Assembly (NCBI GenBank): GCA_039583875.1
Contig: CM077166.1
Location: 79,978,564-80,042,563 of the forward strand
Length of the DNA stretch: 64,000 nt
Direction of reading: 5' to 3'
From: Platanthera guangdongensis
Taxonomy: Eukaryota > Streptophyta > Magnoliopsida > Asparagales > Orchidaceae
The translations under genes were made by a program, and so were the position numbers. Positions 1 to 10,560 of the stretch are shown here, piece by piece. Position 1 is the first letter of the stretch. The number at the start of each line of letters is the position of its first letter. The notes under the pieces are model-generated. The model saw only the letters and a program-made list of their open reading frames with translations, did no database searches and had not been told where the DNA came from.

Positions 1-2140
1 TCCCGGGTGAATTGAGTACTTTGTGAAATGTGCCTCGTACATCAACTCTTCCCATAACTTGCTCACATTTGGGACACCTAATCGACCGTTCTTCCACAAC
101 AGGCCTTCATCAACGGTAAACTGGGCATTTGACCCATCTAAAGTCTCTGCCATTTAGCATTTCATACTATCATCTAGCTCCATCGCCTGCCAAATCCGAT
201 AAGCAAGGTCATACTGCACCTCTATCCAGTTCAAACGTGCTTTAGCACTATCCCTCCTATCAACACAAGAGATTTCCAAGACCTCCAAATCTCGAATAAG
301 ATGCTCGTCATGCATCTCTATCCAATTGGCATGTGCGGGAATCCTACGACTTAACACATACGCAACAGGATTACCCTTACTAGGAACATAATGTATCATG
401 AAGGTGTAGTCCCCAAGGAACTTCATACACCTCCGCTCGTGCTTGTTCAAGTCCTTTTGATCTAGTAGATATTTCAATCTCTCTTGCTCTGTATAAATAT
501 CGACCTTCACGCCATAAAAGTAGTGCCTCTAAAGCTTCAGAGTGAATATTACAACCACTAACTTCAAATCATGCACTGGATAGTTCCTCTTGTGCACTTT
601 CAATTGGCGTGAGCCATTTAGTATAACCTTCCCATGTTGAAGCAAAATGTAGCCTAAGTCACTCCCTGAGGCGTCACTATCGACTTCATAGCCCCCCGAC
701 CACATAGCGAGCACACAACAGGCATCGTAGTCAGATGAATTTTCAACTATTAAAAATCTTGCGTACACGCTGGCGACCAAACAAACTTCTGATCCTTCTT
801 TGTCAGGGTAGTGAGGGGTAAGGCTATCTGTGGGAAGTTCTCCACAAAGCACCTATAGTAGCCGGCAATCCCCAAAAATATCCGGACTTCCACCACAGAA
901 GATAACACAGGACACTCATTTATCACAACAATCTTCGTCGGATCTACCACGATTCCCTCTCCACTAACAATATGACCAAGGAATGCTACCGAAAATAGCC
1001 AAAAATCACACTTAGAGAACTTGGCGTATAGTTGATTGCTCCTCAGGGTCTCCAACACTATGCATAAATGATCCGCATGATCTTCTCCAGACTGAGACTA
1101 CACCAGGATATCATCAATAAAGACTATCACTAACTAGTCCAAGTACTCTATGAATGTCTGATTCATCAATTCCATAAATACAGACGACGTATTTGTCAGC
1201 CCAAATGGCATGACGTTGAACTTGTAATGGTCATATCGAGTACTGAATGTCGTCTTGGGAATGTTACTTTCTATGTTTCTCAATAATTAATACCCGAATT
1301 TTAGATCTAGCTTTGAGTACACAGTCGATCCAACAAGCTAGTCGAACAGATCATTGATCCTCGGAATCGGGTACTTATTCATCTCTGTTAGCTTCTTCAA
1401 CTCCCAATAATCGATACAAAACTGTAGACTTTCATCCTCCATTTTCACATAAAGGACTGGCGCGCTCCAAGGTGACCATCTTAGACGCACAAAACCTTGT
1501 TCCAGCAGCTCTTGAAGCTGCACTTTCAACTCTTCCATCTCTATTGGTGCTAGACGGTACAGAGAGCATGACACAAGTTTGGCACCTGACACTAGCTCAA
1601 TAATAAAATTGATCACTCTCTGAGGTAGAGATCTAGTGAGATATTCGGGGAAAATGTCGGCAAACTCCGATACCATAGAAACACTAATCAAACCAGGCTT
1701 GGGTTTCTTATCCTCTATTAGGGCGAAGAATAATTCTTCACCATCATGAACGGCTTTGACTACTTGAAGAGCAGACATCAGCATCTTGCTCGCTCCCTTC
1801 ATACTATAGAAGGTAGTTTCACAATCCCCATTCAGCCCTAGTTTGACCATCGTAAGACTGCAATCGATGTACGCATGTTGCTCCGAGAGTCAATCCATTC
1901 CAAATATCACATCGAACTCTACTATCGGTAGTAACAACGATTCCAAGTTAAACTCTTGAATTCCAATCCGTACCTTAATACAACAAGCCCTTTCCGCAAG
2001 CATTCAACATCTGTTAGATAGCAACACATCTAGCCTATACTTAGCCACAAAAGAAGGCACTCCGATACGCGACATGAAGTCCTCGGGCAGAAAAGAATGA
2101 GAAGCTCCTGTATCAAACACTGCTCACACATGATGGACTA
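1..2140 (-). pseudogene. Broken gypsy pol: protease, RT, RNase H, integrase N-terminus
   Basis: The aspartic protease motif DTGASHSF is read at about 2091-2114. RT begins in 1338-1850 ([25 protein letters not shown]), and the RT active site FIDD is at 1110-1121. The thumb and connection (YAKFSKCDFW, FLGHIVSGEGI, GIAGYYRCF) lie at 750-1058 in another frame. RNase H follows at 529-852 and 154-510; its end reads YVLSRR where the family usually has DALSRR. Integrase starts near base 110 and breaks off at IHPG at base 1. Frames change at least at about 1330, 1060, 850 and 510, with extra stops between, so no functional polyprotein can be made. Protease-RT-RNase H-integrase order marks Ty3/gypsy rather than Ty1/copia. 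Confidence 0.88.
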
Positions 2141-2266
2141 AGATTAAAACAAAGCCTAACATGAACAAATTATACACAAGCAATGCACAAGATATCAAGT
2201 ATAGAAATTAATAAAAATTGTATCTTAAATCATACCTATTACGACGTCACTTTGCTTGATGGCCTC

Positions 2267-3282
2267 CTAATAGACAAGGTTGTAGACTCTAGGTTGGACT
2301 GGAGCGTGATGGGACACGGTTGATTCCACCGTCTTCCCTTTATTAGTATAGATAACACCAATCTTTTTCTCTGTCCTCGGAGGACCACCTCGACATTCAC
2401 AGGCTATATGACCCAGCTTGGCACAAGTATAACAATAGATTGGGCCCCTTTGACCAGACGTTTCCCCAGAGGGAGCAGATGAAGAAGTTTGTCCAATAGA
2501 TCTGGGTTTCTTGTTTGACTTTCGGTACCCAGACATCGATGAATTCGGAACCTTAAAATCTATCCTCTTTAGTGCCAAGTTATTTTTATTCTGCATGCGC
2601 TTCATTCCTTGCTCCAGGCATCGAGGTGTATTGAACAAGGTCAGAAAACCCTGCGTTATTGGACAATAGAGTAATAACCTCAGATTGTCGTGCAGTCATT
2701 CATAGAACCGATTGGACTTGCGCTCCTCATCAGTAAAGGTAGAGATTGCATAACGCCCCAAACTCGTGACCTCATGTAAGTCGAGATCCACACTACTGTC
2801 ACCCTGAGTCAACCTTTGAAATTTGTTTTCCATAGCTATTTTCTACGCTGACATGATATATCGTGTTAGAAACAACCTCAAGAACTCATCCATCGAGATA
2901 TTGGTGATTTGTCACCCAACAAAGTGAGGTATCTCTAACTCATCCCAGAACAATCTTGCTTCGCCTCCAAAAGGAATGTGGTTATAGTAACCTTCTGCCA
3001 CTCTTCCGTCTTCATTTCCGACATGAATCTTTTAACCTAAGAGAGCCAATCCACATCTTGCATTGGGGTCCCCGTCCCCATAAACAGTGGAGGGCTAAAG
3101 CTCATCACATGCTTGAGGTACTTTTCAGTTTCTCTTCTTTGCACTATGGGTTCTGCCGCTACCTGATCTGCCACTATAGGTTCGGCTACGCCAAGCGGTA
3201 CCGGGCCCACTTTAGGGTCAGGAGCCTGCACTCGCTTCCTTGGTTGGGAATTTATCATGGTGAACATGGCTCCAACTACCAA
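2267..3282 (-). pseudogene. Broken gypsy gag with one CCHC zinc knuckle
   Basis: The N-terminal part (3282-3037) contains PPLFMGTGTPMQDVDWL, the usual start of a gypsy retrotransposon gag domain. The middle (3036-2640) has many stops. The C-terminal part (2638-2267) holds a CX2CX4HX4C nucleic-acid-binding knuckle (CYTCAKLGHIACEC). Gag would form the virus-like particle and bind element RNA; this copy is dead. It lies directly upstream, on the minus strand, of the pol ruin that continues to base 1. Confidence 0.82.
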
Positions 3283-3339
3283 TCATATGGTTTCAGTAGA
3301 AGGAGGGGTCACAGGTGAAGGTCTTTAGTTTCAAGAGTA

Positions 3340-3762
3340 GCTAGTCAACTGAAGGTGGGTGAATAGGTTTTTTTTGGTTTTTTTGTGTAACCTCTATTCT
3401 TTGGTGTGTTGTGATTTATTTTAAGTTAGCTTTCAAGATTACACAACCAGCACATAAGTAATTTATAGTGGTTCCCCAGATTATGAGTACATCCACAGTC
3501 CCTCCCACCTATCTAATAGATTGTTAGATAAGGTAACTTCTCCAAACTAGGATCAAAGAGCTTACAACTCAGATCCCTCAGGATCTCTCAGACTCCTCCA
3601 AGTCCTACCTCAGGCCCAAGGCCCTACCACTCAGAGCATGCAATGCTTTTATAGCTCAGTGATCTACAGATCACCTACCTCAAACGTATCCCAAAGTTCT
3701 ACAACTCAGGCTAGGAGGATAGCCCTACAACTTAGATGGAATGACCCTCCTACGTCCGATCT
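3340..3762 (-). repeat. Sirevirus-type copia LTR fragment, minus strand
   Basis: The block shares three signatures with the complete Sirevirus LTR at 52,814-54,714: a GGGTGAATAGG end (the complement of CTATTCACCC), ATTTATAGTGGTTCCCC (complement of GGGGAACCACTATAAAT; TATA-like part at 3461-3468), and GAGTACATCCAC next to it. The rest (CTACAACTCAG and TACCACTCA phrases) recurs in the fragment at 5674-6091. It ends exactly where a gypsy LTR start (TGTAACGCC) begins at 3763, so it is probably a remnant cut by that insertion. The left edge is approximate. Confidence 0.7.
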
Positions 3763-4110
3763 TGTAACGCCAATGATTTTGTTTTCGATGTTAATTTCAA
3801 TTTTCAATAGTGACGTAATAATGATGATAGGGCGTTACGTTGACACCTAGTTAGCGGTCGTCGTTGTTGGAGAGTGATTTTGCTCATCAAGATCCGAGAT
3901 TTTTACTCGGTGAATTTTAGTAGGTTGATGTTGATTTTGACTTTGGGGAATTTTAAACTGAGTTTGGTTTATCGAATCTTAATTTCGACTTCTCCATTCA
4001 TTTTGTAGCATCAGTATTTAACCTTGGTGCGAATTTCGTGGAAATCCAAGGTGATTTGGGTTTTCCGGTTGTTTGGGCATGTAGCTAAATATAAAAATAA
4101 TAACAATAAT

Positions 4111-4111
4111 A

Positions 4112-4150
<39 letters not shown>
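4111..4150. repeat. (AT)n microsatellite
   Basis: An uninterrupted AT dinucleotide run lies inside the gypsy LTR fragment, at the position where the Tekay LTRs also have AT-rich promoter DNA. Confidence 0.9.
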
Positions 4151-4153
<3 letters not shown>

Positions 4154-4579
4154 CTTGTGCATTTTAGCGAAACCCTATTTATCATCTCTCTCAAGCCGTC
4201 GGGCCAATTTGCGGGAGAAAGTGTACAACGGGCATCTCTACGTCATCGGCCGCCGCCTGTAGGAGTTCTGGTGCACGAAATCGTCATCAGGGAGTATATT
4301 CGGAAAGATCTCGCCGAGATCTATGCATGTATGGTAAGTTTTTTCCCGTTTCATGGATTTTTGGCATTAGGGTGTTTGACCTTGACTCTCGTTTGCCCCA
4401 AAAAGTCTCAGGAATCAATTCCTAAGAGTTCTTGCGGCCGATACTTGGAGCGGAGCGCTCGTGAGGCAAGATTTCTGAATGCAAATGGTGATTTCTTCCA
4501 CTTGCTATGTTCTTGTTCGTTTTACTTTTTGTTCTTCTTTCTTCCTTCCTCCTTAGAGGATAGGAGTAGTGTAGGGTTC

Positions 4580-5200
4580 GACTAGATCAAGTTTGTCGGG
4601 TAGTGAAGGGATTGACTGTATTAAATTAATCGAGTATCAGTTTAAGGTTAAGACTTTTCGGTCGAGTATCTCAAATTACTTAGTCTGACTAAAATTCGTT
4701 CAATATTCCTAGGAGGTTAAGTCCTTTTTGTCGAGTATCTATGAGTAAAGTCAAAGTCGTCCAGTGAATAGCCTTAGGCATCGAGTAATTATGGCTTGGC
4801 GTCGAGTTTGTTGAGTGAAACTGGTTTGGAAACAAATTCGTCGAGTCATTATACTTTGGCGTCGAGAGCGTCGAGTGTTTAGCCTTTGGCGTCGAGAGCT
4901 TCGAGTGTTTATCCTTTGCCATTGAGATCATCGATTATTTATAAGAAATTAAATCTTTTTCGCCGAGTAATGCCTTTGGCGTTGATTTTATTGAGTGTAG
5001 CTTCTTTGGCATCGAGTGCTTTGAGTATAGTTGTATTAGCATCTAGTGCTTTGAGTATAGCTTCTTTGGCATCGAGTTCTTTGAGTATAGCGGCATTTGT
5101 GTCGAGTGCATTGAGTGAACTCAGCTAGGCATTGAGTGAAGTAAATTCATTGAGTATAAGTCTTTTTCGCCGAGTTTCGTCTTAAGGTAAGGGAGATTCG
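4580..5200. repeat. TCGAG-rich array with a 30-bp tandem core
   Basis: Between 4580 and 5200, TCGAGT/TCGAGA and TTGAGT recur every 20-35 bases. From about 4980 to 5129 the spacing becomes an exact 30-bp tandem (about five units of the type GCATCGAGTGCTTTGAGTAT plus 10 bases). The unit is a multiple of three, so one frame reads through as a serine/alanine-rich repeat. I regard that as a shadow, not a protein. Confidence 0.8.
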
Positions 5201-5673
5201 TTGAGTATTATCGACGAATTCCTTGCGGGCATAGAAGATTATGTGCCGATTCGTTGAGTATCGAGGTAAGGTAAGCCGATTCGTCGGGTATACTTGACGA
5301 ATGGTTGTGGACTTAGAAATTTTCTTGCCAAAAGAGGTAAATTTGTCAAGTGTTGACCTTAGGGTAAAATTTTTGGGATTTTTCTTCCTCTTTGTCATTG
5401 AGGAATCTTGGGGTTAGACTTGGGTTTTATTGGTGTTCAAGACGTACATTTGTGGCTAAGTTGGTAGTGGATAAAGGATCACCAACATGATGTCGGTTCG
5501 TGAATCATTACACATGGTGGTTTGTGATTTTTGTTTGGACTGTTGGATTGCGATATTATGTATTATGAGATGCATAATATTTCATGTGTATGCCACTCAT
5601 AACATGCATTAAGTACTTTATTAGAATGCATAGCACAACATGCATAACATAACAAAACATTAATGTAAAGGTT

Positions 5674-6091
5674 TGTTTTAGGATTGAGAGTTACCTAGGG
5701 GGGGTGAATAGGTCCAATTTAATTCTTAGCTTTTTTTGGATTATGAAAATAACTTTTCTATGTTAATTTTCACTATCTTATAAAACAAGAAAATTATTCA
5801 GCAATTAAAACCATCATATCATATCAATCACTGCACAGTACACATATTTTTTAGTGGTTCCCCAATTTATGAGTACATACATTTTCCTCCTTTGCCTATC
5901 TAACAATGAACTAGATTCGGCCAAACTCCTTCTTCCTTTACTCAGATCCTCAGATCTTATAGCTCAGAGCCCAGCTGGCTCCTACAACTCACACTATGCA
6001 AGTCTTACCACTCAAATCACCAAGATACTACACCTCAAGTTCTTTCCAAGAACTCTACCTCAGAATATTTTCACACTCCTACTCCTCAGGT
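5674..6091 (-). repeat. Second Sirevirus-type copia LTR fragment, minus strand
   Basis: It begins on the plus strand with TGTTTTAGGATTG, then CCTAGGGGGGGTGAATAGG and TTTAGTGGTTCCCC. These are the complement of the Sirevirus LTR end (TTCACCCCCC...) and of its GGGGAACCACTA promoter block. It abuts the truncated Tekay 5' LTR at about 6092. The sequence is related to, but clearly different from, the fragment at 3340-3762. Confidence 0.7.
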
Positions 6092-8226
6092 CTCATTCCC
6101 GAGTAACCTTGTCCATCTCGAGTAGTCCTCTGTTGTTTACGTTCGGGTGCCATTTTGAGTGTCAAAACGGTGTCGTATGAAAACATCATTAACATGAAAT
6201 TTGTTCATCTAGACGAGATCTACAACTTTCATGTTGGGCATGTTTTGATATGAAGCCATCATAGACCTCTATTTTCGATTTTCCCGTATCAGCTCATAAA
6301 CAATATGTTTTTTTATATTTTTAGACAAAACATTTTATAAATACTTATATATATATACTCTTATACATAGGTTATTAGAAATCAGAAATAAAACTTCATC
6401 TTCTTCTTCTCCGGACCTTTTCCTCCCGAACCAGAGCGGCGTGAGTGAGAAAGAGAATTATTTTCGTGAATCTTCCGGTGGCCGCCAACGGTGCTCTGGT
6501 GCTCCAAATCTTCGACCGAGTATAGATCTGGAAAGCTCTCATCGAGAGATACGCCATCGTGGTAAAACTTCTCACGTTTCCTGAGTTTTCTCGTTATGGT
6601 TTTTCGGCCCTAACCTCTATTTCGGCCATTTTTGTCCAGATTTCAACTTCCCCCATCTTCTTTTGCCCCGATCTGCGACGTGGAGTGAATTGGAGAACTT
6701 TTCCGGTAAAACCAAGGCAAGTAGTGGTTTTCCCTCGTTTCTCCTTGTTCGATTTGATAGTAACGGCTAAGTTTTTGTGTTCTTTAAAATTGTCTGCACT
6801 TTATCTTCCCATTTATTGCTATGATTAACCTTCTTCATGATCACTTAATGTTGTAAGATTTTGTCTTGGTGAACTCGATCTTGTCAGGATATGTTTAATC
6901 GTTCTTGAAGTGTCTTATTGATGCCTTTAAACACCATATCTATCGTTATTGAATGTATTAGAGTTTATCTAGGATTGTGAATTGTTCCTTAAGGTTGATC
7001 AACCATATCTTGAATTTAGAAAGGTAAAGTAGAACATGACGTGCCAAATCTCGAGATATATGTGGTGGTTTTCTTTGTGGGTTTTCTTCATTGCGGGAGT
7101 TAGTGGACGAAACCACCTCCGCAATGTTTGATTCCTTTATTAGTTCCTTGTGGAAGTCTTCCAGGTTTTTTGGGCGTCTGCAGTGTATGGTGGAGAGTAT
7201 GAGACTCCCTCGCAGTTAGATGAATATTATATTCGTGAGAGTGTGTCCAGTTGAGTGAACACCTCGCCCGTGTTTTTGAGTAGAGTCGACCACATGTGCC
7301 AAATAAAGGTTTTGTACTTTTTCCTTATGATTTATTCTTGATGTCATCTTATAGCCTCGTGCGTCTTGTGTACTCTTGTTGAACGTGATGAATCATGTAA
7401 AATTTCTTTTCCTAATGATGTCTTGTTTCTTTTTGTACTTTACTTCAGTGCTTTTGGTCATGTGTTGGTACTCCTTTTGATCTTTGTTTATTTTGACTTA
7501 CTTTTCTGCCACCATTTCTACCTCCTTGCTGAGGTGTTCTGTCTTTGGAATGCCTCAGGTTTAGAGTAGTAGCAGATAGCAGAGCCGGTGTTGGAGTTTC
7601 TGGGTGGTAGTGAGGTAGATTATTGTTTATTTTGCTTTACTTATTCAGACATGCTGTTCTGTACTTGGGTTCGTGTCAGTTTGTTGATGCCCACAGAATT
7701 GTTATTTTTAGATACTTGCTAGCTGCTTAGTTTTCTATATGTGGATTTGGATTATTTGCTCTCTGGGAGGATTTATGCTAGGAATGCATGTTAGGTATTT
7801 TCGAGTATAAAATCTACAACTATTACTTCATGCATTGCATAATTTAAAAACTCTAACTTGTTATATTTAGCGACCTTAAAAGCTATCTTTACTACTATTA
7901 TAAATTTAGGTTCTTGCATAGCACGAGTTGTTCTTTGGGGACATTTATACTCATGTAGGATATTGGAGTCAATCTAAACAAGTATTTTCCGCAGCGTATA
8001 ATTATATTTTGATTCGTGGACTTGATGAGCCACTAAGCCGAGGGATACAACTAATATTTCACTTAAACTGATTTTTATCTTAAAATAACTTAAAGAATCT
8101 TTCATCATGATTAAGTAGGTGTTTGCCTGAGCGTCCGTAGTTATTCCCTGCTCACGTGGCATCATGATGCGCATTTTCCATTACTCTGATAAGTTATTAT
8201 ATACTGTGAAAATGCGGGTTATGACA
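6092..8226 (+). repeat. Tekay copy A 5' LTR, truncated
   Basis: It is collinear with the 3' LTR from about 14,826 to 16,975, and ends in GGGTTATGACA immediately before the PBS. The first about 1.1 kb of LTR is missing, including most of the CTCGAG array. It contains a TATA-like run and a GA/CT-rich leader (CTTCATCTTCTTCTTCTCC) shared with the 3' LTR. ORFs such as 6559-6828 and 7366-7569 have no recognisable domain. Confidence 0.88.
6345..6357 (+). promoter_or_regulatory. Putative LTR TATA box, copy A 5' LTR
   Basis: TTATATATATATA precedes a conserved CT-rich leader by about 45 bases and is preserved at 15,071-15,084 in the 3' LTR. The position fits the start of LTR-driven RNA. This is inference only. 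Confidence 0.5.
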
Positions 8227-8228
8227 GT

Positions 8229-8240
8229 TGGTATCAGAGC
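8229..8240 (+). other. Primer-binding site (tRNA-iMet), Tekay copy A
   Basis: TGGTATCAGAGC, complementary to the 3' end of plant initiator-Met tRNA, lies two bases after the LTR end (ATGACA). This is where minus-strand DNA synthesis is primed. Confidence 0.9.
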
Positions 8241-8897
8241 TAGGTTGCTTGACAATTGGTCGGGCAACCTTCCCTTGTTAGTGTTAGTTGTTTAGTGACA
8301 TTTCATACACACACCTATGTGTCATCAGTACGTCTTAGCCGAAGCATAGTCACTACACTCATAGCATGATAAGAAGTATACGGGGCATATTATGTAGTAT
8401 GGGATGCATAATATTTGTCTGTATATGGATCCACCATAGGTGGCAACATGTGACAGTTATGTAGTATGTGATGCATAACCACCATCACATGGGTGCCCAT
8501 TAGTACGTTTTGTTTTCTCATTGCATGTGATGTTATGTAGTATGGGATGCATAACATTTCATGTATACGCCACTCATGCATGCATTAAGGCCTTTCTAGA
8601 ATGCATAACACTGCATACAAAGCATATCATCGCATAAGCACGCATGCTAAGTTAGGGTTTACATGATGACACATGTGCACACAAGATTTTAAATAAGAAC
8701 AAAGAATACATGCATTCATGTCATAGGCACAATAGTCAATGGGATGAGAGGATATCATCCTAAGTAGGACATAACATCATTATAAAATACCAGAGCAAGT
8801 TGTAGCGTGAGCAAGTGTCTTTTAAGTATGGTCTGAACTAATCGTGTGACTTTGTTGTAAGCTAGGATTTTGATGAGTTGTCTGTTTACTTTTAGAA
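8241..8897 (+). promoter_or_regulatory. Untranslated leader between PBS and gag, with triplicated motif
   Basis: There is no coding potential. Three copies of a 22-bp imperfect palindrome of the form TTATGTAGTAT(G/T)...GATGCATAA lie at 8390-8411, 8457-8478 and 8533-8554 (spacing 67 and 76). The same three copies occur in the minus-strand relative at 46,922-47,086 with spacing 76 and 67 in plus-strand order. The PBS-to-gag region is where LTR elements usually keep RNA packaging and dimerisation signals, so this is a candidate. Confidence 0.65.
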
Positions 8898-10130
8898 ATG
8901 CCGCCAAAGCGTCCTGCGATAAGGTCGACTCCCTAATCGGAGGGTGAGTCATCAGGTGCGCAAAGTGATGCGATTATTGAGAGTCTGCGTTAGAGCAATG
9001 AGGCTCTATCGAGGCAATTAGTTGTAATGCAATCGCAAATTTAGTCTTTATTGTCTGCCGCTCCCGCGCAACAACCTTTAGTGCAAGAGCCTGCCTTGGG
9101 CCAAGCCATGCCTGATACCCCTGCTCCTCTGGTGCCCCTGATAGCGATACCACCAGAAATGAATTTCATATCGCACTTCCAACGGTCGGGACCTCCCACC
9201 TATGATGGGTGTGCCGACTTTATGGTTTTAGATGATTGGATCATCTCCATCGAGGAGATGTTTTCATATTCTGGAATTCTTGAAGCCCAGAAGGTGATGA
9301 TTGCAGCCTATCAGTTAAAAGGCCTGGCAAAAAGTTGGTGGATTCGGGAAAGGGAGAGTCTGAAGGAAGGCTGTTCTTGGGAATATTTTAAGAAGATGCC
9401 GCTGAAGAAGTTTCTACCCTCGGTCGAGCAGGACCGCCTGATGAATAACTTCATGCATCTGAAGCAAAGACAACTCACCGTGAGCGAGTACAAGATTGAG
9501 TTTAGTAAACTGAGTAGGTTTGCTCTTGATTTGGTAGCTTCGGAGGAGGGTATAGTGAAGCGTTTCTTGAGAGGACTAAAAAGCGATGTCCAACAATGGG
9601 TATGTGCTTATCGAGCTGAAATATATGCTGAAGTAGTGGAAGCCGCTTTGAAGGTTGAGGCGATCGAGAACGCCAAGAATAGAGGTGCGGTGGAGAGGAA
9701 AGAGAAAAGGAAACGTGTTAAGGATGGTAGCTCCAGGGCATCTGGCCCTTCTTCGAAGAAGAAAAGTAAGGAAGTGTGTAGTTTCTGTGGTCGTTCTGGC
9801 CACCCTTACGAAAGGTGTTTCAAGAGGACCACCCCCCTAAAGCAGCAGTAGGTGCACACCATCCAAGGTGCTCCCAATGGAGAGCTAGTGTGCTCGTTCT
9901 GTGCAAGGAAGGGTCATGATATGAGTCATTATTGGATGAAAGAAAGTACTTGCTTCCAATGTGGGTAGAAGGGACACCAGAAATCTTCGTGCCCCCAGGC
10001 TTGGTATCCATTGCAGCATGCCCCGCTTCGAGATCTGTCGTCGCCACAAAACCTAGATAAAGGAAAAGGAAAGCTAAACGTGATGACCAGCGAGGAAGCT
10101 CAAACCTCTATGCAAGTGATATCAGGTTAA
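8898..10130 (+). pseudogene. Tekay copy A gag with three zinc knuckles, interrupted
   Basis: The start ATG at 8898 (MPPKRP) follows TTTAGAA and is matched by the start of the minus-strand relative at 46,577. The gag core (PPTYDG near 9190, AYQLKGLAKSWW near 9310, LPSVEQDRLMNNF near 9415) is well preserved. Three zinc knuckles follow in the same frame: CSFCGRSGHPYERC, a degenerate CSFCARKGH, and CFQCG*KGH. In-frame stops occur at codon 13, after LRQ-type positions, at 9849-9851 (KQQ*V), inside the third knuckle, and at 10,128-10,130 (ISG*). The last three are shared with copy B. Gag would build the particle and bind RNA. Confidence 0.88.
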
Positions 10131-10188
10131 CTCCAGTTAAATTTATCTTTATTATTTATCATTATGGCATTAGTTATAATTTGTTTAG
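10126..10188 (+). other. Candidate 63-nt intron at the gag/protease junction
   Basis: GTTAAC...TTTAG is U-rich, begins after ATCAG, and carries an in-frame TAA (10,128-10,130). Its length is 63, so removing it keeps the frame and would join gag (QVIS) to protease. The equivalent segment in copy B (19,071-19,133) has the same length, the same borders and the same stop. At 63 nt it is near the short limit for plant introns; it could also simply be linker sequence. Inference from sequence only. Confidence 0.35.
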
Positions 10189-10560
10189 TTATGTATGCTA
10201 CAGTTTTAGGGGAGTTTATTGTGCGGAATATGTGGGCGCGCGTTCTTTTCGATTTGGGTGCCACCCATTCCTTTGTGGCCCCGAGGTTTGTTGATAAACA
10301 TCGCCTAGATGTGGATCAATTAGGAGACTCCTTCAATGTCAAGCTTCCCTCCGGTGATTCGGTGATATCTAGTCAAGGAGTTATGAGATGCCCTATTTAT
10401 CTTGGCAATTTTCTGGCCTTTGTGGATCTGATGATTTTGGATCTGGCTGACTTTGATGTGATTTTGGGCATGGTCTGTCTGTCCAAGTAAGATGGGGTCA
10501 CCCTGTGCAATGCTAGGAGACTGGATTTCAGGATGGACAACAACCAAACTATGTGTGTCT
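10189..10560 (+). pseudogene. Tekay copy A aspartic protease
   Basis: The motif reads FDLGATHSF, where retroviral-type proteases need D-T/S-G, so the second active-site position is changed. Copy B has FDSGATHSF at the same place. The downstream fold residues (MILDLADFDVILGM, near 10,430-10,475) are conserved. An in-frame TAA ends the piece at 10,490. The protease would cut the polyprotein into mature enzymes. Confidence 0.82.

Larger units (their letters stand above)
1..3330 (-). mobile_element. Degenerate Ty3/gypsy element, minus strand, cut by window start
   Basis: Reading right to left on the minus strand, the segment holds gag, aspartic protease, reverse transcriptase, RNase H and the first part of integrase, in Ty3/gypsy order. 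Every domain is broken by stops and frameshifts. The left side continues outside the window, since the integrase zinc domain is cut at base 1. No LTR or PBS of its own is visible; a copia LTR fragment follows on the right. It is more diverged from the Tekay copies at 8-23 kb than those are from each other, so it is a separate, older family or lineage. Confidence 0.9.
3763..5673 (+). repeat. Tekay-related gypsy LTR and leader fragment
   Basis: It starts with TGTAACGCC, like the Tekay LTRs at 13,701 and 22,617, and shares their layout: an early 'GGTGCGAATTTCG' stretch, an AT run, then a transcribed-looking stretch with 'TCGCCGAGATCTATGC' before a 5'-splice-like GGTAAG. It is clearly a different subfamily. 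From about 5540 it matches the post-PBS leader of Tekay copy A (5556-5577 against 8390-8554), so the LTR 3' end and PBS have been deleted. No coding domain is present; the ORF at 4157-4585 is not recognisable. Confidence 0.7.
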
